64,000 nt of DNA. Origin: a bacterium (GTDB lineage Bacteria; SAR324; XYD2-FULL-50-16). Positions 50,902 through 60,718 of this stretch are shown here, in pieces; position 1 is the stretch's first letter; the number at the start of each line of letters is the position of its first letter. The notes beneath the pieces are model-generated. The model saw only the letters and a list, made by a program, of their open reading frames with translations, was not told the DNA's origin and searched no databases. The position numbers were made by a program, and so were the translations under genes. The stretch lies in NCBI GenBank assembly GCA_018829445.1, contig JAHJTV010000061.1:62001-126000 (forward strand). The letters run 5' to 3'.

Positions 50902-51939
50902 CTACTCCGGATCTTCCTCCTTAGGTGATGCTTCTTGTGTTTTAGGTGTTGAAACATTGAGTTTTTCTCTTACTTCCTGATCGATTTTTTCGATCAATTC
51001 CGGATGTTCGGCAAGGAATTCCTTTGAGTTTTCTCTTCCTTGCCCTAGCCGTTCCTCACCATAGGAATACCAACTCCCGCTTTTTTTAATCACTTCGCAT
51101 TCAACTGCCAAATCAAGGATGGAGCCCAATTTTGAGATCCCTTCGCCAAAAATAATATCCAGTTCAACGATTTTAAAGGGGGGGGCAATTTTATTCTTTA
51201 CAATCTTGATTCTGGTTCTGGTTCCTAATATGTTGTCTCCCTGTTTAATATCGCTTATTCTTCTGATATCGATCCGCACCGAAGCGTAAAACTTAAGTGC
51301 GTTTCCTCCGGTTGTCACCTCCGGGTTTCCATACATAACACCGATTTTATGACGTAATTGATTGATGAAGATAATCATGCACTTTGATTTTGACAGGGTT
51401 CCGGTCAGTTTTCTCAATGCTTGGGACATCAGCCTGGCTTGAAGTCCGACATGGGTGTCCCCCATTTCACCGTTTATTTCAGCCCTGGGAACAAGCGCTG
51501 CCACTGAATCTACAACGACCACATCGATTCCGCCACTGCGCACGAGAATGTCGGTAATCTCTAATGCCTGCTCCCCAAAATCCGGTTGAGAGATCAACAA
51601 ATCCTCTGTGTTAACTCCCAGATTTCTGGCATATTTAACATCCAGAGCATGCTCTGCATCGACAAATGCTGCGACGCCGCCGCCTCTCTGTATTTCTGAG
51701 ACAACATGTAGCGCCAGGGTTGTTTTTCCGGAGGATTCCGGTCCGAAGATTTCAATTATTCTTCCCAGGGGAAATCCTCCTGCTCCCAAAGCCACATCCA
51801 GACTGATAATTCCGGTTCGCACAACAGGCACATCGATAGCTGCCCCATCATTCATACGCATAATTGAGCCTTTACCAAATTGGCGATCAATTTGAGAAAT
51901 TGCAGATTCAATAGCTTTACTTCGGTCTGAGTCCCACAT
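50902..51939 (-). CDS. recA: recombinase RecA
   Basis: 345 residues. It forms filaments on single-stranded DNA for recombination and SOS activation. Walker A is GPESSGKTT at 66-74. Other core motifs are [26 protein letters not shown] and [14 protein letters not shown]. It has an acidic C-terminus (ASPKEEDPE), as usual. A strong AAGGAGA precedes the ATG. I looked for a LexA box upstream and found none I could recognise. It is divergent from the antiporter gene, with 363 bases between. Confidence 0.98.
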   Translation of the reverse strand: MWDSDRSKAIESAISQIDRQFGKGSIMRMNDGAAIDVPVVRTGIISLDVALGAGGFPLGRIIEIFGPESSGKTTLALHVVSEIQRGGGVAAFVDAEHALDVKYARNLGVNTEDLLISQPDFGEQALEITDILVRSGGIDVVVVDSVAALVPRAEINGEMGDTHVGLQARLMSQALRKLTGTLSKSKCMIIFINQLRHKIGVMYGNPEVTTGGNALKFYASVRIDIRRISDIKQGDNILGTRTRIKIVKNKIAPPFKIVELDIIFGEGISKLGSILDLAVECEVIKKSGSWYSYGEERLGQGRENSKEFLAEHPELIEKIDQEVREKLNVSTPKTQEASPKEEDPE

Positions 51940-52302
51940 TTTATATCTCCTTAGATTTTGAATTGGTTTTTCCCCGGTTAATCTAGTTCTTTCTTTCTGA
52001 AATTATTTATCAAAACTGCAGAAAATTGTTTACCGTAAGCGACATTTGAGTTTAATGAATATCCCAAAATATTGCAACATTCCATTATATCCGAGGAGTT
52101 CGAGGTTTATACAAGAATCCATTTTTAATCAGCTAAGATTGTTGATATAAACAATCTTTACCCGACCGATCAAAGTGCTTTTTCTTTTTAGTCTTTTTTT
52201 TTATGTAAAAATAGTAATATACTGGGACTGCTAATTTTGGTTTTCTTCCAAATAGCCTCTGTTCATCGTGGATCGGTAAAAAATTCTATTGAGGATTTTC
52301 AA
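51940..52302. other. divergent intergenic region, recA / antiporter
   Basis: 363 bases, no gene. It includes a 9-bp inverted repeat AAGATTGTT/AACAATCTT (52135-52158) and an AT-rich run with TAATATACT (52212-52220). The earlier part is a recA leader without a recognisable SOS box. Confidence 0.45.
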
Positions 52303-53826
52303 ATGAAACGGCTTTTTTTCGTTCTGTTGATGGTGCTAGTGATTTTTCTACCCGTGTTATTGGTGGCTTCTTCAGGAGGTACCGCTCATCCTGGAAGTTT
52401 TCCTCCCACATTGGAATCTTATCATGATTCACAGATGACTCATGTTGGCAAAATATTACTGCACCGCATGGAAGTAGAGCCCTTAAATATAATTGTCACT
52501 TTGCTTTTTCTCGGGGCCATTATTCATACCTTTTTAGCCTCAAAATTCAAAAAGATCTCCGAGAAACTCCGAGAGAAACATGAAGAGGCGGTCCCAAAAA
52601 AGGAAAATGCCACACAGTATACAGGTGATGTTGTTAAGGAGGTCAGTTTTACGTCTGAGGTGTTTCACTTCCTGGGGGAGATTGAAGTTATTTTCGGGCT
52701 TTGGGTTTTTCCTGTTCTTCTTGCTGTATCTTACGTTCATGGATTGGACAGCATTATCGCCTATATCAATTCTGTGAACTTTACCGAACCTGTTTTTGTC
52801 GTCGTTATCATGACATTAGCTGCTACCAGACCCATCATCAGACTGTCTGAACAAAGCCTGCAACAGGTAGCAAAGCTCGGTAAGGGATCGCCGGCTGCAT
52901 TGTGGTTTTCGGTTTTGACTATGGGGCCGATTCTGGGCTCTTTTGTTACGGAACCGGGTGCCATGACGATATCAGCTTTGATATTGGCCAAACAGTTTTA
53001 TGCTCGAAAACCAGATCCCAAGTTCGCTTATGCAACAATTGGTTTATTGTTTGTTAATATATCCGTCGGCGGGACTTTGACTCATTTTGCCGCCCCCCCT
53101 GTTTTAATGGTAGCCGGGAAATGGAATTGGGACATGGGATTTATGTTTACCAACTTCGGATATAAGGCAATCATTGGTATATTGATATCCAACACATTAT
53201 ATTTTCTGTACTTCAGAAAGGATTTCGAGAAACTTGAAAATATCAAGATATCAAGAAAATCCAAACTGCTTATTCCTTGGGATATGCGTGAAGACAAAGT
53301 TCCGTTATTTGTTACCATCACCCATATTCTCATTATGATCTGGACTGTTTATTTTGCACATTATCCGCCATTTTTTATCGGTGGATTTTTAATTTTCCTG
53401 GGTTTTTCCCAGGCGACCGGACACCATCAAAACAGGATCAACTTGAAACCTGCCTTGCTAGTTGGTTTTTTCCTGTCAGGTTTGGTCATTCACGGGGGAC
53501 TGCAAAAGTGGTGGATTGCTCCTATTTTAGGGAACCTTGCCGAACTCCCCCTGATGCTGGGAGCTACTCTGTTAACGGCTTTTAATGACAATGCTGCCAT
53601 TACCTATTTAAGCTCTCTGGTACCTACTTTCACCGATTCGATGAAATATGCAGTTGTAGCAGGAGCAGTGACCGGAGGCGGTTTGACCGTTATTGCCAAT
53701 GCCCCAAATCCTGCAGGTCAATCGATCCTCCAGAAATTCTTCACGCATGGAGTAGCACCTTCAGGATTACTTTTAGGAGCTTTGATTCCGACAATTATTA
53801 TGGGATTAATTTTTATGCTGCTTTAA
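52303..53826 (+). CDS. putative Na+/H+ antiporter (PF07399 type)
   Basis: 507 residues from the ATG at 52303, chosen because GAGGA precedes it; a longer frame opens upstream at 52237 without a ribosome site. A cleavable or anchored N-terminal hydrophobic stretch (MKRLFFVLLMVLVIFLPVLL) is followed by about eleven membrane helices. Typical family parts are EPVFVVVIMTLAATRPII, GSFVTEPGAMTISALILA and LTAFNDNAAITYLSSL, the last with acidic and Asn residues within a membrane segment that fit ion coupling. Transport specificity is not proven. It is monocistronic; a hairpin follows at 53847. Confidence 0.8.
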   Translation: MKRLFFVLLMVLVIFLPVLLVASSGGTAHPGSFPPTLESYHDSQMTHVGKILLHRMEVEPLNIIVTLLFLGAIIHTFLASKFKKISEKLREKHEEAVPKKENATQYTGDVVKEVSFTSEVFHFLGEIEVIFGLWVFPVLLAVSYVHGLDSIIAYINSVNFTEPVFVVVIMTLAATRPIIRLSEQSLQQVAKLGKGSPAALWFSVLTMGPILGSFVTEPGAMTISALILAKQFYARKPDPKFAYATIGLLFVNISVGGTLTHFAAPPVLMVAGKWNWDMGFMFTNFGYKAIIGILISNTLYFLYFRKDFEKLENIKISRKSKLLIPWDMREDKVPLFVTITHILIMIWTVYFAHYPPFFIGGFLIFLGFSQATGHHQNRINLKPALLVGFFLSGLVIHGGLQKWWIAPILGNLAELPLMLGATLLTAFNDNAAITYLSSLVPTFTDSMKYAVVAGAVTGGGLTVIANAPNPAGQSILQKFFTHGVAPSGLLLGALIPTIIMGLIFMLL

Positions 53827-53846
53827 TCTGGCCAGATCAAAGACAC

Positions 53847-53879
53847 TTCCCTTTATCACACCAAGCGAGATAAAGGGAA
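53847..53879. terminator. hairpin after the antiporter gene
   Basis: TTCCCTTTATC (53847-53857) pairs perfectly with GATAAAGGGAA (53869-53879), 11-base loop. No T-run follows, so it may be a weak terminator or repeat. Confidence 0.5.
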
Positions 53880-54088
53880 TCAACCGCCTCCCTCTATCGA
53901 CTATCTTTTCCGAGTATCTTTCGTTATAATTATTCTGTTTTTTCCCTATTTGAAAATCTTGAACCAGATTTGTTCTTACCAGTTTATTGGAAATATCAAT
54001 CGGCTGGCTGGTTCTTGTTCAGCAGTATTAAACTCTACCTTGGACATTTAGCCGTTACGCCGCAAAAACCATTTAAAAGAGACAAATT

Positions 54089-55006
54089 ATGAAAAAGCAA
54101 AAGAGATCACCGAGCTGTTCGATTTGGAAACTGACGTCCGCCGTTATTCCTGTATTTGCACTGTTACTATTTGTATTTGGTTCTTGTTCACCCAAATACG
54201 TGGATCCCATGACACTGGAAATTACGGACATTGATCTGGAAGAGGCAGAATATCCTCCCACACAAAATGAATTAATGATCCGTCCATATGTAATGTTATC
54301 ATTGGTCGTCTTCAAAGATGAAACCGTCACCAAAGTGCGCTTGAATAACATCCAGGATTTTGTCCACCGATCTTTTCGCAACCATGGGAATTTTGCCCCT
54401 ATTCCCCGGGACGAGGTCAACATACTACTGGCAAGCGAAGAGAATAAAAGGTTTCAACCCAGCAATGTCGCTGATGCCATTCAATTGGGACAAACCTTGA
54501 ATGCATCCTTTGTTGCTCAATACCGGGTAATGATCACTGAAAGTCAGATTATTAAAAATATTGACCACTATAAAGCAAGCATCAACCTGACAATAATCAC
54601 CACTGACAGCGGACAGGTGCGCTTTCAGAAAGATCTTGTCTATGATTCCCAAGACCCGGAACAATCGGAACAGGATCTTAAAAAATTGATTCAACAGGAT
54701 TTTCCATTACAAGGCTATATTTTGGAAACAAGGGGAGGGAGACAGTATGCCAAAATCTCCATTGGCAGGAGTCTTGGAATCCGATTGGACAGAAAATTTC
54801 AGGTTCGAGAGCGAATCGTAAATAATGAAATTGTTTTGGGATCCGCTCGAAGAACGGTTTCCTTTTCTCCATTGGCCTTGGCCACGGTAACAACCGTGAA
54901 AGTTATGGAAGACGCAGCTTGGGTAAGGATTGAGAAAAACGACCAGGCAAAAGTAAAAAAGGGGCAGATGGTTTTAGCTCTTCCGGAGACTACCGGTCTT
55001 TTTTAG
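54089..55006 (+). CDS. lipoprotein with LpoB/CsgG-like and FlgT-C-like regions
   Basis: 305 residues. The lipobox is FGSC with Cys about 33 (long signal, MKKQKRSPSC...). Residues about 65-170 contain VRLNNIQDFVHRSFRNHGNF, then NVADAIQLGQTLNASFVAQY, similar to the LpoB/CsgG alpha/beta fold. From about 210, LETRGGRQYAKISIGRSLGI and KFQVRERIVNNE resemble the C-terminal domain of FlgT-like proteins. The likely location is the periplasmic face of the outer membrane. LpoB activates penicillin-binding proteins and FlgT belongs to flagellar outer rings; this protein could do either or neither. It lies upstream of hemN on the same strand (116 bases). Confidence 0.6.
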   Translation: MKKQKRSPSCSIWKLTSAVIPVFALLLFVFGSCSPKYVDPMTLEITDIDLEEAEYPPTQNELMIRPYVMLSLVVFKDETVTKVRLNNIQDFVHRSFRNHGNFAPIPRDEVNILLASEENKRFQPSNVADAIQLGQTLNASFVAQYRVMITESQIIKNIDHYKASINLTIITTDSGQVRFQKDLVYDSQDPEQSEQDLKKLIQQDFPLQGYILETRGGRQYAKISIGRSLGIRLDRKFQVRERIVNNEIVLGSARRTVSFSPLALATVTTVKVMEDAAWVRIEKNDQAKVKKGQMVLALPETTGLF

Positions 55007-55122
55007 TATCTTAACTCCTAATGAAAAACATCGAGTTACCTGAAATCAAGTCTATTGGTTCGCATTTTTCCAAATGGGCAGGTATTTAGATCGGGACTTG
55101 GTTCAAAACGAGAATAGCAGTC

Positions 55123-56493
55123 ATGTATCAGTTCACCGAAGAGATCATTAGTAAATACTCGGTCATAGGCCCGCGATATACCTCATACCCGACAGCGCCT
55201 ATCTGGCACGAAATTGATCGGAAAACCCAGAATAATTGGCTGGAATCAAATGCCGGTAGTGAGCGGGCTATCTCCCTTTACATTCACATTCCATTTTGCA
55301 GAGAACGTTGTCTTTATTGCGGTTGCAATGTCGTTGTCACGCGGCAGCAAAAGGCTTCGTCGGAATATGTACCTTATCTTTTGAGAGAAATTGAATCAAT
55401 TGCCAAGGTTCGGCAACGGAACAGGGTTATCAAACAGATACACTTTGGAGGAGGAACACCCAATTTTCTGCTGAATAGTGAAATAGAACAGATCATGAAT
55501 CATATTAAAGACCGATTTGAATTGAATACCGACACGGAAATTGGTATTGAGATCGATCCCTGTTCGACTCACCCTCAGCTGTTGGATTTTCTCTCCGGTA
55601 TTGGATTTAACCGGTTGAGCCTTGGTGTTCAGGATATCAATGAAACCGTGCAAAGAGCGGTGAACAGAATCCAGAGTAAGGAAACCACCTATGAACATCT
55701 GGTTGCAGCCAGGCAGGCAGGTTTTAAGGGAATCAATTTTGATCTGATTTATGGTCTGCCTTTTCAGACTCTTCAAAGCTTCAGAGAGACTGTTGATGAA
55801 GTAATCAGAATGCGTCCTGACAGGCTTGCCGTTTATAATTTTGGTTATCTTCCCGATCGAATGATTCACCAGAGAAAGATCAAACCTGAAACCTTACCAA
55901 ACCCGGCCACAAAACTTGAGATCCTGCTGGACACGATCAATCGCTTCAGTGAAGCAGGATACAATTATATCGGTATGGATCATTTTTCACTCCCTGATGA
56001 TGAACTGAGTGTCGCTCAAAAGAACAGGACTCTTTATCGAAACTTCATGGGGTACACTCCCAAATCAGGGATGGATCTTTATGGAATTGGAATGACAGCC
56101 ATTAGTGAATTCGACAGGTATTTCATTCAAAATGAAAAAAAGCTGAAAGGTTACAAGGATGCCGTTGATAGTGAGAGCCTTTCCGGAAGCCGGGGTCTGA
56201 AGTTGAGTGACGATGATCAAAGAAGAAAATGGACTATCATGAAGTTGATCTGTCATTTCTATCTGGACTTTGACGAGTTTCAAAAAACATTTGAACAAAG
56301 ATTTACCGATTATTTTGCCGATGAGTTTTCCAACTTGAAAGAACTGGAAGAGGATGGATTAATAGAGATTCATTCGGATTCAATTGTTGTGAAGAATATC
56401 GGACAGATTCTGGTCAGAAACATCTGTATGATATTTGACGCTTATCTAATGAAGCAGGACACCCCCCCGGTCAAGTATTCAAAAACCATTTGA
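55123..56493 (+). CDS. hemN: oxygen-independent coproporphyrinogen III oxidase
   Basis: 456 residues, radical SAM enzyme making protoporphyrinogen IX without O2. Cluster ligands are Cys59, Cys63 and Cys66 in CRERCLYCGC, with Cys68 as the additional HemN-type cysteine, which separates HemN from related HemW. GPRYTSYPTAP near the start and HFGGGTPNFL match the family. The C-terminal region (HemN_C) has LKELEEDGLIEI. It implies haem synthesis under low oxygen. It is followed after 97 bases by gspF. Confidence 0.95.
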   Translation: MYQFTEEIISKYSVIGPRYTSYPTAPIWHEIDRKTQNNWLESNAGSERAISLYIHIPFCRERCLYCGCNVVVTRQQKASSEYVPYLLREIESIAKVRQRNRVIKQIHFGGGTPNFLLNSEIEQIMNHIKDRFELNTDTEIGIEIDPCSTHPQLLDFLSGIGFNRLSLGVQDINETVQRAVNRIQSKETTYEHLVAARQAGFKGINFDLIYGLPFQTLQSFRETVDEVIRMRPDRLAVYNFGYLPDRMIHQRKIKPETLPNPATKLEILLDTINRFSEAGYNYIGMDHFSLPDDELSVAQKNRTLYRNFMGYTPKSGMDLYGIGMTAISEFDRYFIQNEKKLKGYKDAVDSESLSGSRGLKLSDDDQRRKWTIMKLICHFYLDFDEFQKTFEQRFTDYFADEFSNLKELEEDGLIEIHSDSIVVKNIGQILVRNICMIFDAYLMKQDTPPVKYSKTI

Positions 56494-56590
56494 AGCAAAC
56501 TAACAGTGAATCAAATATTTTAGAAAACCGGATACTTTATGGTGGAAATCAGCTAACATAATCAGTTCATTAACAATAAAAATCATTTAC

Positions 56591-57808
56591 ATGGCTTTAT
56601 TCGAATACCAGGCGATTGATAAGTCGGGAAGAACTAAAAAGGGAAAAGTTGACGCTGCTTCAGTTAAACAAGCAACTGCGAAACTAAAAGGCATGGGATT
56701 GCGCCCCCTGGCAATCTCCAGCGCTAAAGATAAAAAGCATCGGTCAGAACCTTCCGGAAAGAATTCTCGTTCAAGTATACCATCAAAAGTGATTACCGGG
56801 TTTACACGGCAGATGTCCGTTTTAATTTCGACTGGAATTCCCTATGATAAGGCATTGGAAATCCTAATTGAAGAATCTGAGAATGCAACATTCCAGCACG
56901 TACTGGCAGACATCAGGGGAAGAGTAATCGAAGGAAGCTCATTGGCCGCCGCCCTGCAGCCAAGAGTTAACCTGTTTTCAAAAATGTATGTTGCCATGGT
57001 TCGCGCCGGGGAAGCCGGAGGAACCCTGGGTCAAGTCATGAGCAAACTTGCAGATTCACGTGAAGAGCAGGAAGAACTGGTTTCCAAAATTCAGGGAGCT
57101 ATGATCTACCCCGCTATAATGAGTTTGCTGGGTCTTGGAATTGTTATCTTTATGATCACATTTATCATTCCTAAAATCGTTCCCATCTTTCAGCAGTTTG
57201 ATATTGATCTCCCCCTACCCACGCGAATTGTCTTGGGAACCAGTAATTTTATCAGCTCAAACTGGATCATGCTGGTTTTCGTCAGCGTCTTGTTCCTTGT
57301 TTTTGCTTATCGTTTTACCAAGTCACGGACAGGAGAAAAACTGGTAGATACCATTTTATTAAAACTGCCTTTTATTGGTAGTCTGATTCGTAAAATCGTT
57401 GTATTCAGATTTACCGAGACACTGGGGACCTTGTTGATCAGCGGAGTGGAATTGAAACAGTCATTGGAGATTGTAAAGTTTGTTGTCGGCAATCGGGTTT
57501 TTGAGGATAAATTTGAACAGATCATTATTGACATCACTAAAAAAGGAATGGATCTCTCCCAGGCCTTGAGGAAAACCGGTGCATTTCCGTTAATGGCGAC
57601 TCAGATGATCCGGGTGGGAGAAGAAAGCAGCACATTGGAGGAGATGTTGGAAAGGATAGCGATCATCCAGGAAAAGGAGGTTAAACGATCCCTTGAAAAA
57701 TCGATCGCCCTTTTGGAACCGATAATGATTCTTTTAATGGCACTATCGGTCGGATTTATCGTAATGGCTGTTATGTTGCCGATGTTTAAGCTGAACCAAC
57801 TTATCTAA
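56591..57808 (+). CDS. gspF: type II secretion platform protein GspF
   Basis: 405 residues with the tandem T2SSF domains: the start ALFEYQAIDKSGRTKKGKVD is typical of GspF/PilC. Domain 1 has FTRQMSVLISTGIPYDKALE. Domain 2 has RFTETLGTLLISGVELKQSL, with three membrane helices at about 165-200, 215-240 and 370-400. PilC of type IV pili is similar; the pseudopilins at 10.8-14.1 kb favour T2SS. GspF couples the ATPase GspE to pseudopilus growth. It is 42 kb away from gspGHIJK, and no gspE is adjacent. Confidence 0.9.
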   Translation: MALFEYQAIDKSGRTKKGKVDAASVKQATAKLKGMGLRPLAISSAKDKKHRSEPSGKNSRSSIPSKVITGFTRQMSVLISTGIPYDKALEILIEESENATFQHVLADIRGRVIEGSSLAAALQPRVNLFSKMYVAMVRAGEAGGTLGQVMSKLADSREEQEELVSKIQGAMIYPAIMSLLGLGIVIFMITFIIPKIVPIFQQFDIDLPLPTRIVLGTSNFISSNWIMLVFVSVLFLVFAYRFTKSRTGEKLVDTILLKLPFIGSLIRKIVVFRFTETLGTLLISGVELKQSLEIVKFVVGNRVFEDKFEQIIIDITKKGMDLSQALRKTGAFPLMATQMIRVGEESSTLEEMLERIAIIQEKEVKRSLEKSIALLEPIMILLMALSVGFIVMAVMLPMFKLNQLI

Positions 57809-57827
57809 AATCGGAGATTTTAGATAA
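57801..57827. terminator. bidirectional hairpin between gspF and the GHL13 lipoprotein gene
   Basis: Perfect 12-bp stem TTATCTAAAATC / GATTTTAGATAA with a GGA loop. It includes the gspF stop codon. It is AT-rich with no long T-run; the convergent location suits a shared terminator. Confidence 0.6.
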
Positions 57828-57842
57828 GGCGCCGGGATCAGC

Positions 57843-59471
57843 CTAATTGACAATATCCAGTCGTTTTAGTCGATTGACAGGGCCAACCGCAATTTTGATT
57901 CCGGGATACTCCTGCTGGTATTCTGCATGGGAGTCGATGTGCCTGTTTAATTCAATCACATTCTTAGTGGAATGGCTCAGAGGAATCTTCAAATAAATCT
58001 CTCTTTTCAAAGGGATAGATTCTCGAAGTGCTTTTACTGCCATTTTATAATTTGCCGATAATGAATCGTGGTTATCGCTCTGTTTACTCTGCTTTAAAAC
58101 AAAAAAGTCAACCCGCAGATCCTTTAAGTAATGTAACCCGGTAGAATACCATTTAACCGGATTCAATTGGTCAAGCAGAATCTCCGGAGTTACTTCTATC
58201 CCCACGTGAGTCTCGGTCGGCCTCTGCCTGATAAAATCAACCAGTTCCCAAATCAGTTGTTTAATCTCACTGGCGCGCCAAGTAATAACATCCTCAAGTT
58301 CATCACTGGTTAACAGATCAAATCCCTTTTTATCCCCAGCCCGGGTCGGAATAAAAATCTGATTGAAGGCGATCAGGCGTCCCGTTGCTTCAGTGAACCT
58401 GTCCTGGGCTATTTTTGAGAAACCTTCATTCAATTCGTAGGTAAAATCATCTTTAAAAACAATCCCGTCTATATCCAATTCCAAGAGGTCTTGTATCAAG
58501 TTTTCCAGGTACACTTTGCTGGCCGGATTTAGTAAGTCCAGTTTTAAATTCGGCGAGGTTCGATTTTGAAACTGATTCCAAACTTCATCGGACAGGTAAG
58601 TGGCACTGTCCTCTAAGCGAGGATGATGCCTGAGAGGAAAGGAAGCATATATTTTCAAATGATTGGCATGGGCCACAGCCGTAATTTTCTTCAACAGGTC
58701 GTCCACAACGTAGCTCATTGAGTTCGGGAAATAGTATCCCTCCCGCTTTTTCTGGTTCGCAAACAGGTAAATGGGTGTTCCGATGAATTGGACGATATCG
58801 ACCTGAATGGAATTGATCCCATAGTCTCTGATACGCTCAAAATATCGATTCAACTCATCCAGTGATTTGGCTTCAGGATAACTTACTTCCAGCAATGCCC
58901 CTTTTAATTGTTCGACATGCAGCTCTTCCCGGTAGAAAAAACTATTTCTTTTTTCATCAAGGAATCCTTTCTGACTGCTATGGGGGAAAGACTCCATATA
59001 TAAGGAGTATAATTCGATAAACTCATTGTAATCTCTTCGGTTATAGGCGGCTTCTATCAATTTGAAAATCTTGCCTTCGATCATGGAAGCTGTATTCTGC
59101 CCTGCAACATTGTCTTCAGCTGCATATTGATAGTTTTCTTCTGCCAAATATCCATGAGTTGTGGAACTTTCCGTTGAAACAACCGCAGTTCTTTTTAAAT
59201 CAGAAGGATTGGCATGAAAAAGTTCATTGCTTTTTTGATTAGCAGTTCCCTGGGTAGTACTATCTGACCAGAACGCAGTTGCTTCTTGTTCTGCAGAGGT
59301 TCGGGTTGAATTCAATCTGTCCTTATTCCCAAGTTTACTGGTAGCAGATTGTTGACTTTTATAATAAGCGCTCGATTCATAGGAGCCCTTATTCCCCGTC
59401 ACACAAGACTGAATGGTAAGGCCTACAAAGATCAACCCGATAATGATTGTTTTTTTCTTTAGTGAACTCAT
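57843..59471 (-). CDS. PgaB-like (GHL13-type) glycoside-hydrolase-fold lipoprotein
   Basis: 542 residues from the ATG at 59471, which gives a proper lipoprotein signal (MSSLKKKTIIIGLIFVG, lipobox IQSC, Cys23); a frame extends 27 codons upstream but adds only a poor start. A Ser/Thr/Ala-rich linker reaches about residue 120. From about 195 the sequence resembles the C-terminal TIM barrel of PgaB: DYGINSIQVDIVQFIG, GYYFPNSMSYVVDD, LKIYASFPL and DGIVFKDDFTYE. PgaB binds and trims poly-N-acetylglucosamine and also has a deacetylase domain, absent here. So this may process or bind an exopolysaccharide. It is downstream of a PilZ protein gene (52 bases). Confidence 0.65.
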   Translation of the reverse strand: MSSLKKKTIIIGLIFVGLTIQSCVTGNKGSYESSAYYKSQQSATSKLGNKDRLNSTRTSAEQEATAFWSDSTTQGTANQKSNELFHANPSDLKRTAVVSTESSTTHGYLAEENYQYAAEDNVAGQNTASMIEGKIFKLIEAAYNRRDYNEFIELYSLYMESFPHSSQKGFLDEKRNSFFYREELHVEQLKGALLEVSYPEAKSLDELNRYFERIRDYGINSIQVDIVQFIGTPIYLFANQKKREGYYFPNSMSYVVDDLLKKITAVAHANHLKIYASFPLRHHPRLEDSATYLSDEVWNQFQNRTSPNLKLDLLNPASKVYLENLIQDLLELDIDGIVFKDDFTYELNEGFSKIAQDRFTEATGRLIAFNQIFIPTRAGDKKGFDLLTSDELEDVITWRASEIKQLIWELVDFIRQRPTETHVGIEVTPEILLDQLNPVKWYSTGLHYLKDLRVDFFVLKQSKQSDNHDSLSANYKMAVKALRESIPLKREIYLKIPLSHSTKNVIELNRHIDSHAEYQQEYPGIKIAVGPVNRLKRLDIVN

Positions 59472-59523
59472 GATGACAATAAACGATCTGACTGTCTGTT
59501 GTAAAAAACTCTGAATAAGGAGC

Positions 59524-60624
59524 TTAAACTTTAATTGGATTTTTGCTTGCAATAAATTTCTGTAAATATAATCGATTTAGTTCTGAGAGACTCTGAAACT
59601 GCAGATGAACGTTTTTACCGTCTTTATCATCTGTTATTCTGACAATTTCGGCATGAATCTCGTTTTTGATTTTTGCCTCTTCCAGCTTAAAGACGAGATT
59701 TACTCCCTCAACAGCTTTCTCCGGCAGAGTTGTGGTTTTAAATTTTAATCCGCCGATACTTATATCAAGGACTGTCCCGGCACACTGATTACTCTCATTG
59801 ACACCAGCAGTGGGCGATTTTTTTCCTGGAAGCAGGAGGAAGAAATTCCGTTTGAATTGCAATTTGTATCTTTCGTTTTCGCGAATATGAAGTTTTTTTA
59901 TTTTGTTAACATGTTTCAAAACCAAAGCGTTCACCGGTGTTGAAATCTGCGATTTCAGTTCGGTAGAAAAACGATACTCGCCATCGTTTTTACGAAAGAT
60001 ACTCAGATTAAATGTCCTGAATTTGGACATGTTTACGGTTTTTCCTTTGACAGTCGGTGGTTTGACCCAGAACTCATCCTCTGAGATATTGACAACCGTG
60101 CCGACATATGAATGGGCTTTTCCCTTGAATTTAACCCCAACCCTGAGCTTTTGCCCCGATTGCAGCATCTGGGTACAAACAAACTGAGCCCTGCGATTAA
60201 AGAAAATATACCCCAAGTCCTCCCTTAAAGCGGTAATTTTCATCAGCAAAGGATCATTTGGAGAGTTTTTTTTCAGCTTTTCGACTGCTTTTTCGAAGGC
60301 AACATTGCTCACCAGTAATTTTTCAGGATTGACATTAACCGCTTTTGCCAATGCCACCAATCGAAAACTGGCATCTTCCGAAAGTTCTATCTCCTGTTGC
60401 TGCGCTTTTGCTCTTTTTTGAAGGTATCTCTGGTTTGCCCTTTTTATACGTTGTAAATTCAACCATCTATACGCTAATATCAATACTGTTAGAGCGGCAA
60501 TACTAATACCGATATAAATAAAAACACTACTTCCGGATGCAGCTGTGCCCTTAACCGAAAACATTGAGGTATCAATGTTTTTATTGACTGCGTATGCTTC
60601 GGGAATAATCGAATACCAAGCCAT
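59524..60624 (-). CDS. membrane-anchored PilZ-domain protein
   Basis: 366 residues. A single membrane helix lies at about 33-52 (VFIYIGISIAALTVLILAY), followed by a cytoplasmic Lys/Arg/Gln-rich stretch. A YcgR-N-like beta region at about 120-230 has GVKFKGKAHSYVGTVVNIS. The C-terminal PilZ domain carries both c-di-GMP motifs: R-x-x-x-R in IRENERYK and D-x-S-x-x-G in LDISIGGLKF. It is therefore a candidate c-di-GMP receptor controlling motility or polysaccharide export. The downstream gene is PgaB-like, which favours the polysaccharide option; that is inference. Confidence 0.8.
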   Translation of the reverse strand: MAWYSIIPEAYAVNKNIDTSMFSVKGTAASGSSVFIYIGISIAALTVLILAYRWLNLQRIKRANQRYLQKRAKAQQQEIELSEDASFRLVALAKAVNVNPEKLLVSNVAFEKAVEKLKKNSPNDPLLMKITALREDLGYIFFNRRAQFVCTQMLQSGQKLRVGVKFKGKAHSYVGTVVNISEDEFWVKPPTVKGKTVNMSKFRTFNLSIFRKNDGEYRFSTELKSQISTPVNALVLKHVNKIKKLHIRENERYKLQFKRNFFLLLPGKKSPTAGVNESNQCAGTVLDISIGGLKFKTTTLPEKAVEGVNLVFKLEEAKIKNEIHAEIVRITDDKDGKNVHLQFQSLSELNRLYLQKFIASKNPIKV

Positions 60625-60718
60625 GATTATTTGCTGTTTTGTTTGTTAATCTGGGTTTATCACCGACATTGGCAAAGCAAGTTTGACACCAAGTTATCAC
60701 AAAATCTTATATTAAAAA

